A stretch of DNA of 64,000 bases from Coptis chinensis. Lineage: Eukaryota > Streptophyta > Magnoliopsida > Ranunculales > Ranunculaceae. Both the position numbers and the translations under genes were made by a program. The notes below the pieces were generated by a model. It did no database searches, had not been told where the DNA came from, and saw nothing but the letters and a program-made list of their open reading frames with translations. Positions 1 to 11,048 of the stretch are shown here, piece after piece (the stretch's first letter is position 1; every line of letters starts with the position of its first letter). The stretch is taken from positions 92,465,501 through 92,529,500 of the forward strand of contig CM027379.1 in NCBI GenBank assembly GCA_015680905.1. Direction: 5' to 3'.

Positions 1-520
1 AACACATATTCCATTAGAGTACTTATAGTATATGCATTTGTCACTTTCGTTTATGTAAAAACCATTAGCAATCATAAAGTTATCAAAATTTTCATGCCAT
101 TGTTTCGGTGCCTGTTTTAAACCATAAAGTGACTTCGCTAACTTGCATACCTTTTTACTATTACCTTGTTCAACATAACCTGCTAGTTGTTCAATGTAAA
201 TCTCCTCTCCTAAATCCTCATTTAAAAAGGTTGTCTTAACATTCATCTGATGAACAACTAGATTATGAACAGCAGCAATAGATAATAATACTCTGATTGA
301 AGTTATCCTAGTAACTGGTGAATATGTATCAAAAAAAGTTAAAGTTCTCCTTTTTGTCGAAAACCTTTGACAACTAGTCTGGCCTTGAACTTTTCTACTA
401 AACCATCGGTTTTAAACTTTCTTTTTAAAACTCATTTGCTTCCTATAGTCTTACAACCAGGAGGCAAATCCACTAACTCCCAAGTCTTGTTTTCCATGAG
501 AGAATCTATCTCACTCTGAA
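1..520 (-). pseudogene. Copia reverse transcriptase (N-terminal part)
   Basis: Translation of the minus strand gives a typical Copia RT opening: a PPGCK/GSKWVFKKK-like stretch, then KARLVVKGF, a YSPV block, a VHQMNVKTTFLN block corresponding to the first catalytic aspartate region (the usual D appears as N), and SLYGLKQAP near the left edge. The reading frame is interrupted. The YxDD catalytic box is beyond the window edge. It follows the integrase without a clear border, as expected for a single polyprotein. Confidence 0.85.
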
Positions 521-524
521 TGGC

Positions 525-1520
525 TTATCTCCAAAACTTAGAGTCAGAAGAGGCAAGAGCTTCTTCTATGGAGGAGGGATCTCCTTCCAAAGAAAACGTC
601 ACAAAATCAGATCCTAGATCTTTAGTGACCCTAGCTCTTTTACTTCTTCTTAGTTCAGTTACAGTGTCTGTGTCCCTATCATGCAATCTAGATACATAAG
701 TAGCAGAAACATCTTTGGTAGAGGTCTTAGAGGAAGATGCACCCCCACTATTTGTAGATAAATAGGGAAAACTATCTTCTAAAAACTGAGCATCAGATGA
801 TTCAATAATAACATTACTCTTTATATCTAGAAATCTATAGGCCTTACTATTCATAGCATAGCGTAAAAAGACACACTCATAGGCCTTACTCTCAAGCTTA
901 GAGATTTTGGGGTCACGCTTCCTTATAAAGGCCAGACAACCCCATGTCCTGAAATAACTCAGGTTGGGTTTTTTGTTTTTCCATAGCTCATAAGGTGTAA
1001 CCTTAGTCTTAGAACTAGCAATCATATTCAAAACATAGTATACAGTTAAAATAGCTTCACTCCATAAACTTGAGGATGCTCCAGAACTAAGCAACATAGC
1101 AACAGTTAATTCCTTAAGTATTCTGTTTTTACGTTCAGCTACTCCATTCATTTCAGGTGAATAAGGAGCTGTCATCTTGTGAATTATACCATGTGATTGT
1201 AAGAAAAGATTAAAATCAGTAGAATCATACTCAGTACTTCTATCACTTCAAATTACTTTAATGTTTCTATCATGCTGATTTTGAACCTCAATAACATAAG
1301 TTTTAAAAGCACTTAAAACATCACTCTTATTCTTCAACAAATAAACATAGGTAAATTTTGAGAAATCATCAATGAAGATAATAAAATATCTTTTACCACC
1401 TCTAGTTAGAACACCTTCAAGTTCACAAATATAAGAATGTACTAATGCCAGCAGATTTCTACGTACTTCTCTCAACTGATTTGTGAGGTTTCTTAGTGAT
1501 TTTGGTTGTAGTGCATGCAT
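525..1520 (-). pseudogene. Copia integrase
   Basis: Two open segments (1248-1520 and 525-1175) cover the DDE integrase core. The first holds a FIIFIDDFSKFTYVY block with a catalytic aspartate. The second begins at the TAPYSPEMNGVAERKNR block carrying the catalytic glutamate and continues into the WGCLAF and YRFLD motifs of the Copia integrase C-terminus. Between them (about 1176-1247) the frame contains a stop near 1250, so the protein is broken. It belongs to the same polyprotein as the flanking protease and RT. Confidence 0.9.
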
Positions 1521-1621
1521 GATTCACAGTGCACAAAACCATCATTCTTCAAGATAGGAATTAAACTTAGTATGCTCATGTTCTTAACATACATCCTATT
1601 AATATGACATAATCTACCATG

Positions 1622-2020
1622 CTAAACATTAACAGAATAAGCAATCATGTAAGTAGAAGTAGAAGTTTTATTTATATCAACAACATTCAACTTAAACATC
1701 CCATTACATACATATTCCTTGCTAACAAAAATTCCAGACTTAGTGGTCACATACTGATCACTACCTATCACTTGCTGAAAACCATCATTGTTCAAAATAA
1801 AACCAGAAACTAAATTCTTCCTAATATCAGGTGTATGAAGAACATCTTTCAAAACCAGTTTCTTCCCAGAAGTAAACACCAACTCCACACCACCAGAACC
1901 TACAACCTTGATAGTATGGTTGTCGCCTAATAGAACTTCCTGGTTCACAATTGTGGTATAACTCTTGAACCAGTTTCTATCAAAACAGACATGCCTAGAA
2001 GCACCAGTATCAGCTTACCA
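1622..2020 (-). pseudogene. Copia aspartic protease region
   Basis: The minus strand encodes a DTGASRH active-site motif near 1990-2011, followed by an open segment (1622-1948) typical of Copia protease: GDNHTIKVVGSG, VLKDVLHTPDIRKNLVS and a late YVTTKSGIF block. A TAA lies directly upstream of the active site in the same frame, and the link into integrase is also interrupted, so this would not be made as a full polyprotein. Confidence 0.85.
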
Positions 2021-2106
2021 TCCCTCAGAGACATTGGCAGAATTGACTTCAGTTATCATTGCCACAAAAGTGTCCTCGGTCACATTAGCCTCATTCCAGT
2101 TCTTGT

Positions 2107-2953
2107 AGTTACAAGAATAATGTCCCTTCTTTTTGCATGTATAACAAACAACTTATGTCATGTCTACTGGTGGCCTTTGGTTCATATTAACCTGGTTTTG
2201 GTTCTTATGTGGAGCTTTCTTTTTGTTATTAGGTTTGTTCTTCATTGCCTTTTTATTAGGTTTCAGATTAGAGTTGGTTTTATTAGCATGCTGATTTATG
2301 ATATTAACTTTAGCCTTGGTAGATGACATAGCCACTTCCTCATTGTGGTCATTTTTTCGGGATTCTTCTTCAATCCAGAGTCTCATAGTGAGACTTACCA
2401 TCGAAAACTCCTTGGATTTATGTCTAAGAATGTTTATGAAATCCTTCCATGAGGGAGGAAGCTTATCAATGATGAATGCAACTTGAAATTGCTTGTCAAT
2501 CTTCATTCCCTCAGAAAGTATTTCATGAACAATTATTTGTAGGTCGTGACACTGAGTCACAACCGACTTATCATCTACCATCTGGAATTTAAGGTAACGA
2601 CTTACATCGTACTTTTTCGAGCCATCCTCCTTAGTATCATACTTCTTCTGTAGGGCATCGTCCCACACATTAGAAGCAGTTAGAAGATAGCAATACAGGT
2701 CGTTAGTAAGTGCATTCAGGATATAGTTCTTGCACTTGAAATCCGCAGTATTCCATTTGTTGACAACAACAGTAAGAGCAGGTTCTAACATATCTTCCGC
2801 CGTAGGTCGTTTATCTGTCAGAACATTATCAACCTTCACCAAAGTTAGATAAAATGTCATCTTTGCTTTCCACCGTTTGAAGTTTTGACTAGCAAACTTG
2901 AAAGGGCGATTATTGTTGTCGTCGTTTCTGAACTGGTTTATTTCCTTCCTCAT
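2107..2953 (-). pseudogene. Copia gag with CCHC zinc knuckle
   Basis: The open frame 2153-2953 (266 residues) is the gag polyprotein: an N-terminal NFKRWKAKMTFYL block of the Copia gag family, a VTQCHDLQIIVHEI segment, PPSWKDFINIL, and a lysine/asparagine-rich tail. An in-frame TAA at the tail separates it from a CCHC knuckle (CYTCKKKGHYSC) encoded at about 2107-2150. It starts 34 bases inside the LTR border at 2988, the usual position for gag. Confidence 0.88.
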
Positions 2954-2987
2954 GGTCCATTGTTAAATAGACAAAATACCTTAAAAT

Positions 2988-3541
2988 TGTTGGAAAACAA
3001 TCTTTAACAAATAGGATTAACAATGGAAATTGGAAGCTGAGGCACGGACTAGGTCAGCTCTCTTTAAGGTATTGCGGGTTTGTTCCTTTTGGTGCAGACA
3101 GACACGGAACCTCTAGGATACAACAGCCTCTATAAACGTCTTGATGATCACTGCAGAGCAAAAACCAAAACCAGAAAAGAGAGCAAGAACTAATAGTCTA
3201 CTGCCATTATAAGTGAGAGAAGTTTTTCTTAAAGAGAGAGAAGATGTGAAAAACTGGTGTGTTTTGGACTGCTGTGTAGCCTGGTTTTTATAGGTAAGTG
3301 AAAACACAAAAAGGGGATATGAGCGGAAGATTGGTAACGTTCCTACCAAAGCAAAACGTCTTCTCCATTTAACCAATTGGTTATGCGAGAAGAATGTATC
3401 AAGAGCTCAAGCCCAAGACCAAGCCTAATTTAAAATAACCAACATAAACTCTTTACCCACTGCCGTGGCTACTCCATATCCAGCGAAGTCCTGAAACTTG
3501 TTTAAAAATTCCAATACTTAGGTCATAATCTATCCATAACA
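2988..3541 (-). repeat. Copia 5' LTR (554 bp)
   Basis: The segment begins TGTTGGAAAA and ends CCATAACA on the plus strand, so it has TG...CA ends on both strands. It lies directly upstream of gag in the minus orientation. It contains a TATA-type promoter on the minus strand. The second LTR is not in the window, so the borders rest on the terminal dinucleotides and position rather than on an alignment of two LTRs. Confidence 0.75.
3285..3292 (-). promoter_or_regulatory. TATA box of the Copia LTR
   Basis: The minus strand reads CTATAAAAACC here, a good plant TATA box, about 300 bases upstream of the gag-side LTR end. Transcription would be expected to start around 3250-3260. Confidence 0.6.
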
Positions 3542-4585
3542 TAGCTCAGAAAATATAAGTATGTGTGCTTTAATAGGCAGGGAGAGAGAGTATGTCTACT
3601 AGTAAGCATTCATATGTCCTATATAAAAGAATTGATATCCAGCCATTCCAATTCTGTAGCGAAAGAACGAGCATATCGAATTGTGTGCAAACTTCAGAGG
3701 TGCACATGTAGATAATAAAGTATGGGTGGACAGACATAACAATCAGTGGTAAACAAAAATGCAGTCTGAAAGCACTGCACTGCAAAAATTCGGGATACGG
3801 CAAAAATTTGGTATGGGAATAATTCAAGAATTATTCAGCGACTCAAAAAAATGGTACGGTCAAATATTCAGTCAAAAATTCGCAATACGGCAATTATACA
3901 GTGTTTAATTAATACGTGTTTTAAACGTTTTGTTGCAAAAATTCGGAAGTAAAAAATTCATGATATTATGTTAATAAATCTCTACTAGTAGCATATCCTA
4001 TAATGATCCTGACCTCTTAAATTCATCCGGGTATTTTTCTTACGCATAATACCCCCAAATGAATAATTAAATCAAACACCTAAATACTATTAAGAATGAC
4101 TATTTGGTCTTTTTACACCCATGTCAATTCTTAGTACCGATATTGTCCTTCAATTAAAGTGTTGTTTAACACTGTTTGTAATCGGTCATTTCATGAGGTG
4201 GTTAATTAAAAAACCAAATCCACGCCATTTTGAATTATACGCACACAATAAATATCCACTTAATATTAATTACGATGTCATTAATTACTATAAATACACA
4301 TAGCCCTTTCACTTTCCGTCTTGCTCTCAATCTCCACTTTACGTCTCTCCCACTTTCTTTTGCCAACAATAAAAGATAACCAAATAAAAAAATTCATATT
4401 TTCTCCTGCTCATGCATCATATACACTATACAATATGAAGGTTAGTGACACGCAAATCACATGCTCTCAAATTTGAACTACAGTTTTCTTTTTTGAGCTA
4501 TAGATCGTCTACTCAATAGTAAAAAAAAAACAGAGCCAATAGTAGCAATAAGTTGTGTTCTACTTGAGTGTACTTTTTCCCATCA
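3542..4585. other. Non-coding stretch with an AATTCG-rich repeat remnant
   Basis: No gene is recognised. At about 3777-3960 there are repeated AAAATTCG, ATACGGCAA and ATTATTC words. Similar words recur at 32020-32170, suggesting two remnants of one AT-rich transposon family. The rest is AT-rich flank leading to the 5-phosphatase pseudogene. Confidence 0.4.
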
Positions 4586-6118
4586 ATGAAATCAAACTCA
4601 AGGAAACAAGCTGAGGTATGTACTTGGTGTACTCTTTTTACTATGTTAATGGGTATCCTCACTTGGTTGATGTGTTATGTTTTTTAATTATCAGATCCTC
4701 TAGCCAAAAATTGTTCTGAAGAAATTGCTTAATATTAGCACTAAGGATTCTGATTTCTTGGCTTACTCAGATGAAGGTGAAAGTGACTCCAATTATGATG
4801 ATGAAGGTGAGAATGGACTACTTTAACTCATTCAACAATACCCATAGTGTTATCAGTAACAATTTCTTAACTTTAGCTGAAATTTTAGTCCCAGTTATGT
4901 GTTTTTCTTTTGGCAGAAATTGGTGGGTGTAGTGAGAAGTTCATTACTGGGAAGTCAGGCTTGAATTACAACTAGGAAGGTGAAGTTGGCTTTGAATCTA
5001 ATGGTAATTTGTTTTATAACTCAAAGTTGATTCATTTTTAGTCTCATTTATTGGCAATGTTATTCTATCTTGAAAAATAAACTTATTCATAAAAAAACGA
5101 GGCCTTATGTTCCTGGAGGTTCACCTTTACAGCTATACTCTTAAAAAGTGTAGATACTTTGATGGATTTCCTTTTCCATTAAAGCTTCCACCTCATTAAA
5201 GTGATTGAGATTTGAGAATGATAAAAGGATATCAGCTTTGGAAGTCACATGGATTTTTCGCCTTTTCCATTATATGTCTCTTGGGAATTTATTTTCTTTC
5301 TTCTTTAATTTTCCTTTTGAAGTGTCATTATATATGTGCAATGACACGTTTTTGTATTCCTTGTAGTTTTTGATTGAAGAAGTTATTATATTCAAGAGTC
5401 TTGTGGTACAATTTTAGTAAAATGGAACTACTTATGAGTTATGAATGAAGTTATCAAAACCTTATATGGAGAATTTTGAAATATTCTGTTAGTCACATAT
5501 GGCTTACGTAAAATGATTAGTTATCATTATTTCACCGTTGTTAACTATTACCAGTTTGAGCAGCTATCTTGGTGTTGCTCCTTTATTATGTTTCTTTTTT
5601 GCTTCATTTGGTGGTTTTTAATTGAAAACACCAATTTAGTTGTGTAGTTTGAAGTGATCAATATCTTTTTTTATTCATCTTTCATATTATTTATTGTTGC
5701 TGCTAAAAGTTCCAGTTAGATGTGTTATTCTATTGATTAACTTCTGGGCATTACTCTGCGGGGATATTCTCTCGAGACTATTCCCAAGTTAAGACGGCAA
5801 AATTCAGAGACCCTTCGAGCTCAATATATCAATAGCAAAGAACTTAGGTAGGCTTCTTCATCCTTTGTTGTAAAACTGTGCCTTTTTACACTATATTGAA
5901 ATCTTTGCTGTTAATGTGTTTTCCCCTGAATCAACATCATCGAAATTATATAAGAAGATCATGGAGTTAGGACCTAAGGTGGTCCTATATTTCTAATCGT
6001 TGGTGTGTATTTTTATTCAAGAATTTGTGTTGGGACATGGAATGTTGGAGGAAAATTACCAGTAGATGACTTGGATATAAGTGATTGGTTAGATATGAAC
6101 CAGCCTGCAGATATCTAT
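4586..6118 (+). pseudogene. Inositol-polyphosphate 5-phosphatase pseudogene, N-terminal exons only
   Basis: Five exon-like blocks with good GT-AG borders: 4586-4615, 4695-4806, 4917-5003, an exon ending at 5847, and 6022 to about 6118. Together they match the N-terminus of plant type I/II inositol polyphosphate 5-phosphatases: an acidic SDEGESDS block, PKLRRQNSETLRAQYI, and CVGTWNVGGKLP...DISDWLD...PADIY. Exon 2 has a TAG where the family usually has tryptophan, and exon 3 has a second TAG. Similarity stops inside the PADIY block and the catalytic motifs (WxGDxN and PxWCDR) are absent. Introns are retained, so this is a truncated duplicate, not a processed copy. The family removes 5-phosphates from inositol phosphates and phosphoinositides. 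Confidence 0.8.
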
Positions 6119-6468
6119 TTATGCATTTTCTTTAACGCCAACGACTAACATCCTCATTGCGAATTGCTAGAGACATAAACGCATATGTAGGTGACATTTA
6201 CTGCACTCTTCGTCTATTTTTTGGTTTTGTTATTTTTGTTTTGACACGTTAAGATAGATGCTTTTAGTTTTTCTACGTCGTTTGCTAAAACTGCTAAATT
6301 CGAACATTTTAATAAAAAGATTTTTCCTTTCAGTTGAAAATACTTTTTATGCATTTTCTTTACATTTCTTTAGCGTCAATGACTAACATCCTCATTGCGA
6401 ATTGCTAGAGACATAAACACAGATTTAGGTGACATTTACTGCCAACTTCGTTTATTTTTTTGTTTTAT
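6119..6468 (+). repeat. Imperfect direct duplication (~110 bp x 2)
   Basis: The block 6119-6229 (from TTTATGCATTTTC to the TTTTTTGGTTTTGT region) is repeated at 6346-6468 with a few substitutions and a small insertion. Shared words include GACTAACATCCTCATTGCG and GAATTGCTAGAGACATAAAC. The first copy begins exactly where 5-phosphatase similarity ends, so the duplicated unit marks the pseudogene breakpoint. Confidence 0.75.
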
Positions 6469-8239
6469 AAAAAATTCTGCTGTTTTATGGAATTTATATT
6501 AATTCAGACCAAAGCACATGCTCTCCTTCCTTATTCATCTGCTTCTTAATTGGTTATATCTCTTTGTTTTGTCTGCATTCTAATCTTCTTCACTTGGACT
6601 AGCAAGTGGACTGGTAGCCCATGTTGAGCACAAAGTCTTCACTCTCTTTTCTGCATCAGAGTAATAGCTCTTGAAACTTGATCTAGAAGAGTTATGGGTG
6701 AAATGATGGTAGAGACTCTCATAAATGAATTTGAGGTAAACCCATATCTCCTTTGTATGATATTTGCAATACCCTTTGTTTAATTTGATCTCAGTATTAT
6801 TTTATGAACTTTCTTTATTTTTCATACTACCTACATGAATTTTGATTCATGATTGTTGAATTCTTATATTGTGATTCTCAATTGAATTTTTAGATGATGT
6901 TCATTGTTTTTGAAAATTGTTGATGGGGTTTGCACTGAAAATGATATAAACAGATAGAAAAACCAATTGCATCTCATCCTAGATTCAAGCAAATCGGGTT
7001 TCATAGGAAGATTTGAGAACGATTTATTATCTTGGGAAAGATGGTCGTCGTTTTCGCAGAACAAGAACTTGGAAGAAGTTGAGAAGTGTTCAACCCCTGG
7101 ATCAGTAGCTATGAAAAAAGCTTACTTTGAAGCTATAACACCCCTATTTTTACTCTCCTTTTTAATTAAATATATATAAAGTTAAATAGTAATAATAATA
7201 ATAATAATAGATGAAAAAAAAAAGGATAAACATTAGAAAGAGATAAGGTAAAGAGGATAAACCCCATTCCCTATTTTTAAGGTTTTTTTTAAAAAAAAAA
7301 AGGTTTTACACAGGAGTTCACACGTAGAGTTTAATTTACACACAGAAAATAAAATAAAAAATGAGTTTTTCACATAAAGGAGAAGGGAGGATTCTTGCTG
7401 GAAATCTACTGATAGATAGCTGCCGGAGCATATCACGAGTGAGTAGTCTAAATCTTTTCTTTACAACTTTATTTGATTGATGATCATATAACTTCTTTTA
7501 GTTATTTACTTAATTTATTAATTGGAATTTTGGGATGAAAAATTATTAATTTGATCAAAAGAGATAAATGGCGTACTGAGTTACTGACTCAAGGTTTACG
7601 TCTGCTATATCTAGATATTCGTGGGTATGTTGTTGTAGCCATGGGTGTTCTGTAGGCTATTGGTTGCTTTGAAGTATTTCATTATATATGTGAGATGTTT
7701 AGATTTCTTTTGTCATGCTTCGACTATAGCTACTGTTGGAACTATTAATGAATTGTATAAGTGGTAATGATTGATATGAATGTTATGCATGAGATGGCTA
7801 CAGGTGCAAACCTTACCGAATACTATTTCAATTAATGATATGTGATCATGAGTATAAATGATTTACTGATGTACATGCATTTTATCCCGTTCCATGAATT
7901 TATTCAATGTTGTCTCTTTTGTTTTGACACACCATATGGTAGAATGGTGCTAGTGAAGTTGTGAGTAATAATTCTACCAATTTCTTGTGGATTTTGAAAT
8001 TTGAAATTTTGGGTTTACATATATCATTTGCCTTTACCTATATATGGTTACTGTCATACTGAAACGTGGACTGAGGTGGAGATGGTATTTGAATCAATGA
8101 ATATTGCTTAGTTGGTTTAATTGTTTGAGTTCATACATATATTGATTTCATGAAACTAAAAACTGGAACACTTATACTTATGTCCTGTTTTGGAGCTGTT
8201 TTTTTTTTATACCTTGAGTTTAAGTTAGATTTTCCTCTA

Positions 8240-9030
8240 AACACGTAAAAGTAAGGTCTGAAAGTCTGCTTTCCAACCCAATTGACCTCGTTGCATTCTG
8301 AGGTTTGTGGATATGGTTACGGTGTTCGGAAGTTAGCATGTCAGAATTTTCTGACTGCAGAAATCCGGTCTGTGTCTGGTTTGGAATTGAGTTTTCACAT
8401 AGTTAGGTTCAGTTTCAAAATCTCACCAAAACATGAAAAAGTGAGTTTTCTGAGTCTTATTTCCAATCCAATTGGCCTCGTAGCATTCCAAGGTCTGTAG
8501 AGATAGATATAATGTATAGAAGTTTGGTTGACAGAAAACAGTGCGTCAGAAATCAGTTTTTGTGCATTGTGTTCAAGTCCAGTTTTAATTTAGTTAGAGT
8601 TTGAACTAGATTTTTATGAAAACATGAAAAGTAAGATCTGGAAGTCTGCTTTCTATTCCAATTAGCCTCATCGTATTCCAAGGCCTGTGGAGTTAATTAT
8701 GGTGTTTGGAATTTTGACTGGCAGAAAACAGTGCATTAGAAATCAGTTTCTGTGCACTATGTTCGAGCTTAGTTTTTGAACATTTAGAATGAGATTGAGT
8801 GTTTTTTGTAAAACATAAGAAAGTAAGTTCTGTATGTTAGCTTTTCAACGCAAAAAGACTCGATGCATTTAGACACCTGTGGAAAATGTTGTGTCATTCA
8901 GAAGATAGTCCGTCAAAAACCTAGTTTGCTAAAAATTAGGATTTTTACCAACTTTGAACTATTTTTACTCCGAGATAGAATGACATTGGGACTTTGAGTT
9001 CGACATGAAAAAGTAAGTATACCTATCCTA
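8240..9030 (+). repeat. ~190-bp tandem repeat array in element 1
   Basis: The word ACATGAAAAAGTAAG followed by TCTG recurs near 8241, 8431, 8622, 8810 and 9003, a period of 189-193 bp. Each unit also carries CCAATT(G/A)(G/A)CCTC, CATTCCAAGG(T/C)CTGTGGA-like and CAGAAAACAGTGC words. About four diverged units are present. No counterpart was noticed in the other two elements of the family. Confidence 0.8.
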
Positions 9031-9479
9031 GTTTTCAAATAATCAAGTGGGGTATCATTTGGATGGCTATAGAAAATGTTATTGTTTTGGCAAGTTACTT
9101 AGATAACCTACCATGTTTTCTTTTTAGGGGAACTCTAGTTAATTGTTCTTATTGTAATGAGATAAATGATTTTACTTAGACATACGAGTGTCTTGAATCT
9201 TGATTGCTTAATTTCACATTTGTATTATATTCCAAGTACAATTATTGCATATACACTAAATGTTAATATAGATTTATGTTATCTCACGTGACATATTACA
9301 TTAAAGTTTGTGTTTAATATATATACAATTGAGGAGTGAAAGGGAAATGAAGTGTGCAACCTTAAAGCATGAATTCTTATTGTTCTTTGACTTTGACATT
9401 GTGGCTGATAAGAACTACGAAGACTTGATTCTAATCTTGAAAGATTTGGATACGTAGGCAGTTTTGAGCAAAAGTGCAG

Positions 9480-9482
<3 letters not shown>

Positions 9483-9546
<64 letters not shown>
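9483..9546. repeat. (TA)n microsatellite
   Basis: About 30 uninterrupted TA units inside LTR-like element 1. Confidence 0.97.
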
Positions 9547-9547
<1 letters not shown>

Positions 9548-9965
9548 TAGTTTTTGTGATAACTATATGTGTACAATGTTAGTACTTAATTGTGTACGTG
9601 ATTGTGGTTGTTTAAAATGTATTCACGAGATATTTAACTAATGCGTTATTCTTGATTAAATTTTTTGATATCTAATAAGATTTATATAATTGATAATGAG
9701 GTTAGTTGATTAGTTATTGTGTTTGGAATCTTTAATAATGAATTATTGTTTGAGATTATGTTTGTTTTGTAATGAAAATATTATAATAAATGAGAACTCT
9801 TGAGTGTTAAAATCTGGTGTAAAAGTGTCCGGTGAAAATTTAATGTGTCACCCATATCTTTAGATCTCTCCACGCCTCTTTGATGAAAAAAATTTATAAC
9901 TAATGATGTCATGTGAAAAGCCGCCTTAAAGAGGAACTAAGGCATTCGCCTTGCGGGTTGGCTGT

Positions 9966-10135
9966 ATTTCTTGAATGTACGGGAATGTTGGTGGGTATTC
10001 CTTGAATATGGCGGGAATGACCTAATGTATTCATTGAATGTGCCATGAATGACCTGTTAGTGTTATGATGGGTATTCCTTGAATGTGGTGGGAATGACCC
10101 AAGGTATTCATTGAATGTGTCATGAATGACCTGAT
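9966..10135 (+). repeat. GAATG-word short repeats in element 1 (also in element 2)
   Basis: Alternating units of the form GGTATTCCTTGAATGTGG...GGGAATGACC and TATTCATTGAATGTGCCATGAATGACC recur here. The same words occur at 17825-18155 in element 2. This shows the two elements are related over this part and that the block is internally repeated. Confidence 0.75.
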
Positions 10136-11004
10136 ATTTTGTTATGCCTAAAAGAGGCTTTGTGTATGTATATGGAAAGCCCAGAGATGGCTATGACTCA
10201 CAAGTTACGAGTTTACAAGATGAAAATATGTTTCCTGGAGGCGATATTCCCGCTTGGGACATATGTCTTGTAGTGGTACTCGGTGTGGGTGAGGCACACG
10301 GATATGTGTGATTTGGCAAATGTGTTTAGTACAAATCGTGGAGTAAGGACTAAAGGTTGGGTTAATAAATGAGTCAACGAGATAATTAATAAGCAAAGTA
10401 AAATATTGATTTTTCGTGTGATGGAATTATTGCATATGATGTATATGATTTCTTATGATAAATGTTTATGTGGTTTGTGTGAGTTGATACTCACGATGGA
10501 TGAATGTACTCCCTGGTTGTGATTTTTTCCTCGTTCTCATAAGTAAACAAGTGATATTAAAGTAAAATATTGATTTTATGTGTGACAGAGTTATTGCATA
10601 TGAATATTTATGCATTATGATGTACATGATTTTCTTACAAGGAAATGTATGTTTGGTTTGTGTGAGTTGATACTCACGAGGGATGAATGTACTCCCTAGT
10701 TGTGATATATTTTCTCGTTCTCATAAGTAGACGAGTGGTTTTTAAGAAAAATATTGGGTTTAAGTATGAACGAGTGGTTGGATATGATTGGTGATATATT
10801 ATGATATAATGCATATAATTTCTTATGAAGGAATGTGAATATGGTTAGCGTGATATGATAGATATGGTGGTGTGATATGAATGTTAATTAATATTGGTGA
10901 TATATTATGCCAAATTATATATACCTATGATGGTTGTAGTGAGAGTGAAATAGATGTATACTATAAATGATTACATTTGGGAAATCTAACTTTGTTTTGC
11001 AGGA

Positions 11005-11048
11005 GGGTAGGACTTATTAACTTTTTATGCAGAGACGTTGTCCTACCC
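11005..11048 (+). other. Conserved hairpin, element 1 copy
   Basis: A 9-bp perfect stem (GGGTAGGAC / GTCCTACCC) encloses a loop containing GCAGAGACG. It sits just after a TTTTGCAG word. Equivalent hairpins occur in elements 2 and 3, with compensating base changes in element 3. Confidence 0.7.

Larger units (their letters stand above)
1..3541 (-). mobile_element. Ty1/Copia LTR retrotransposon, truncated by window edge
   Basis: Read on the minus strand from right to left the order is LTR, gag, protease, integrase, reverse transcriptase, which is the Copia order (integrase before RT). The 5' LTR is at 2988-3541; the 3' LTR lies beyond base 1. All coding parts contain in-frame stops or frame changes, so this copy is dead. 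The base pairs just after the right LTR end (TAGCT from 3542) would be the target duplication, but its partner is outside the window. No canonical tRNA-Met primer-binding site was found next to the LTR. Confidence 0.93.

Noticed and set aside
8240-9030. Possible CRISPR-like array because of regular spacing
   Set aside because: Units diverge throughout, there are no identical short repeats with unique spacers, and the DNA is a plant LTR-like element.
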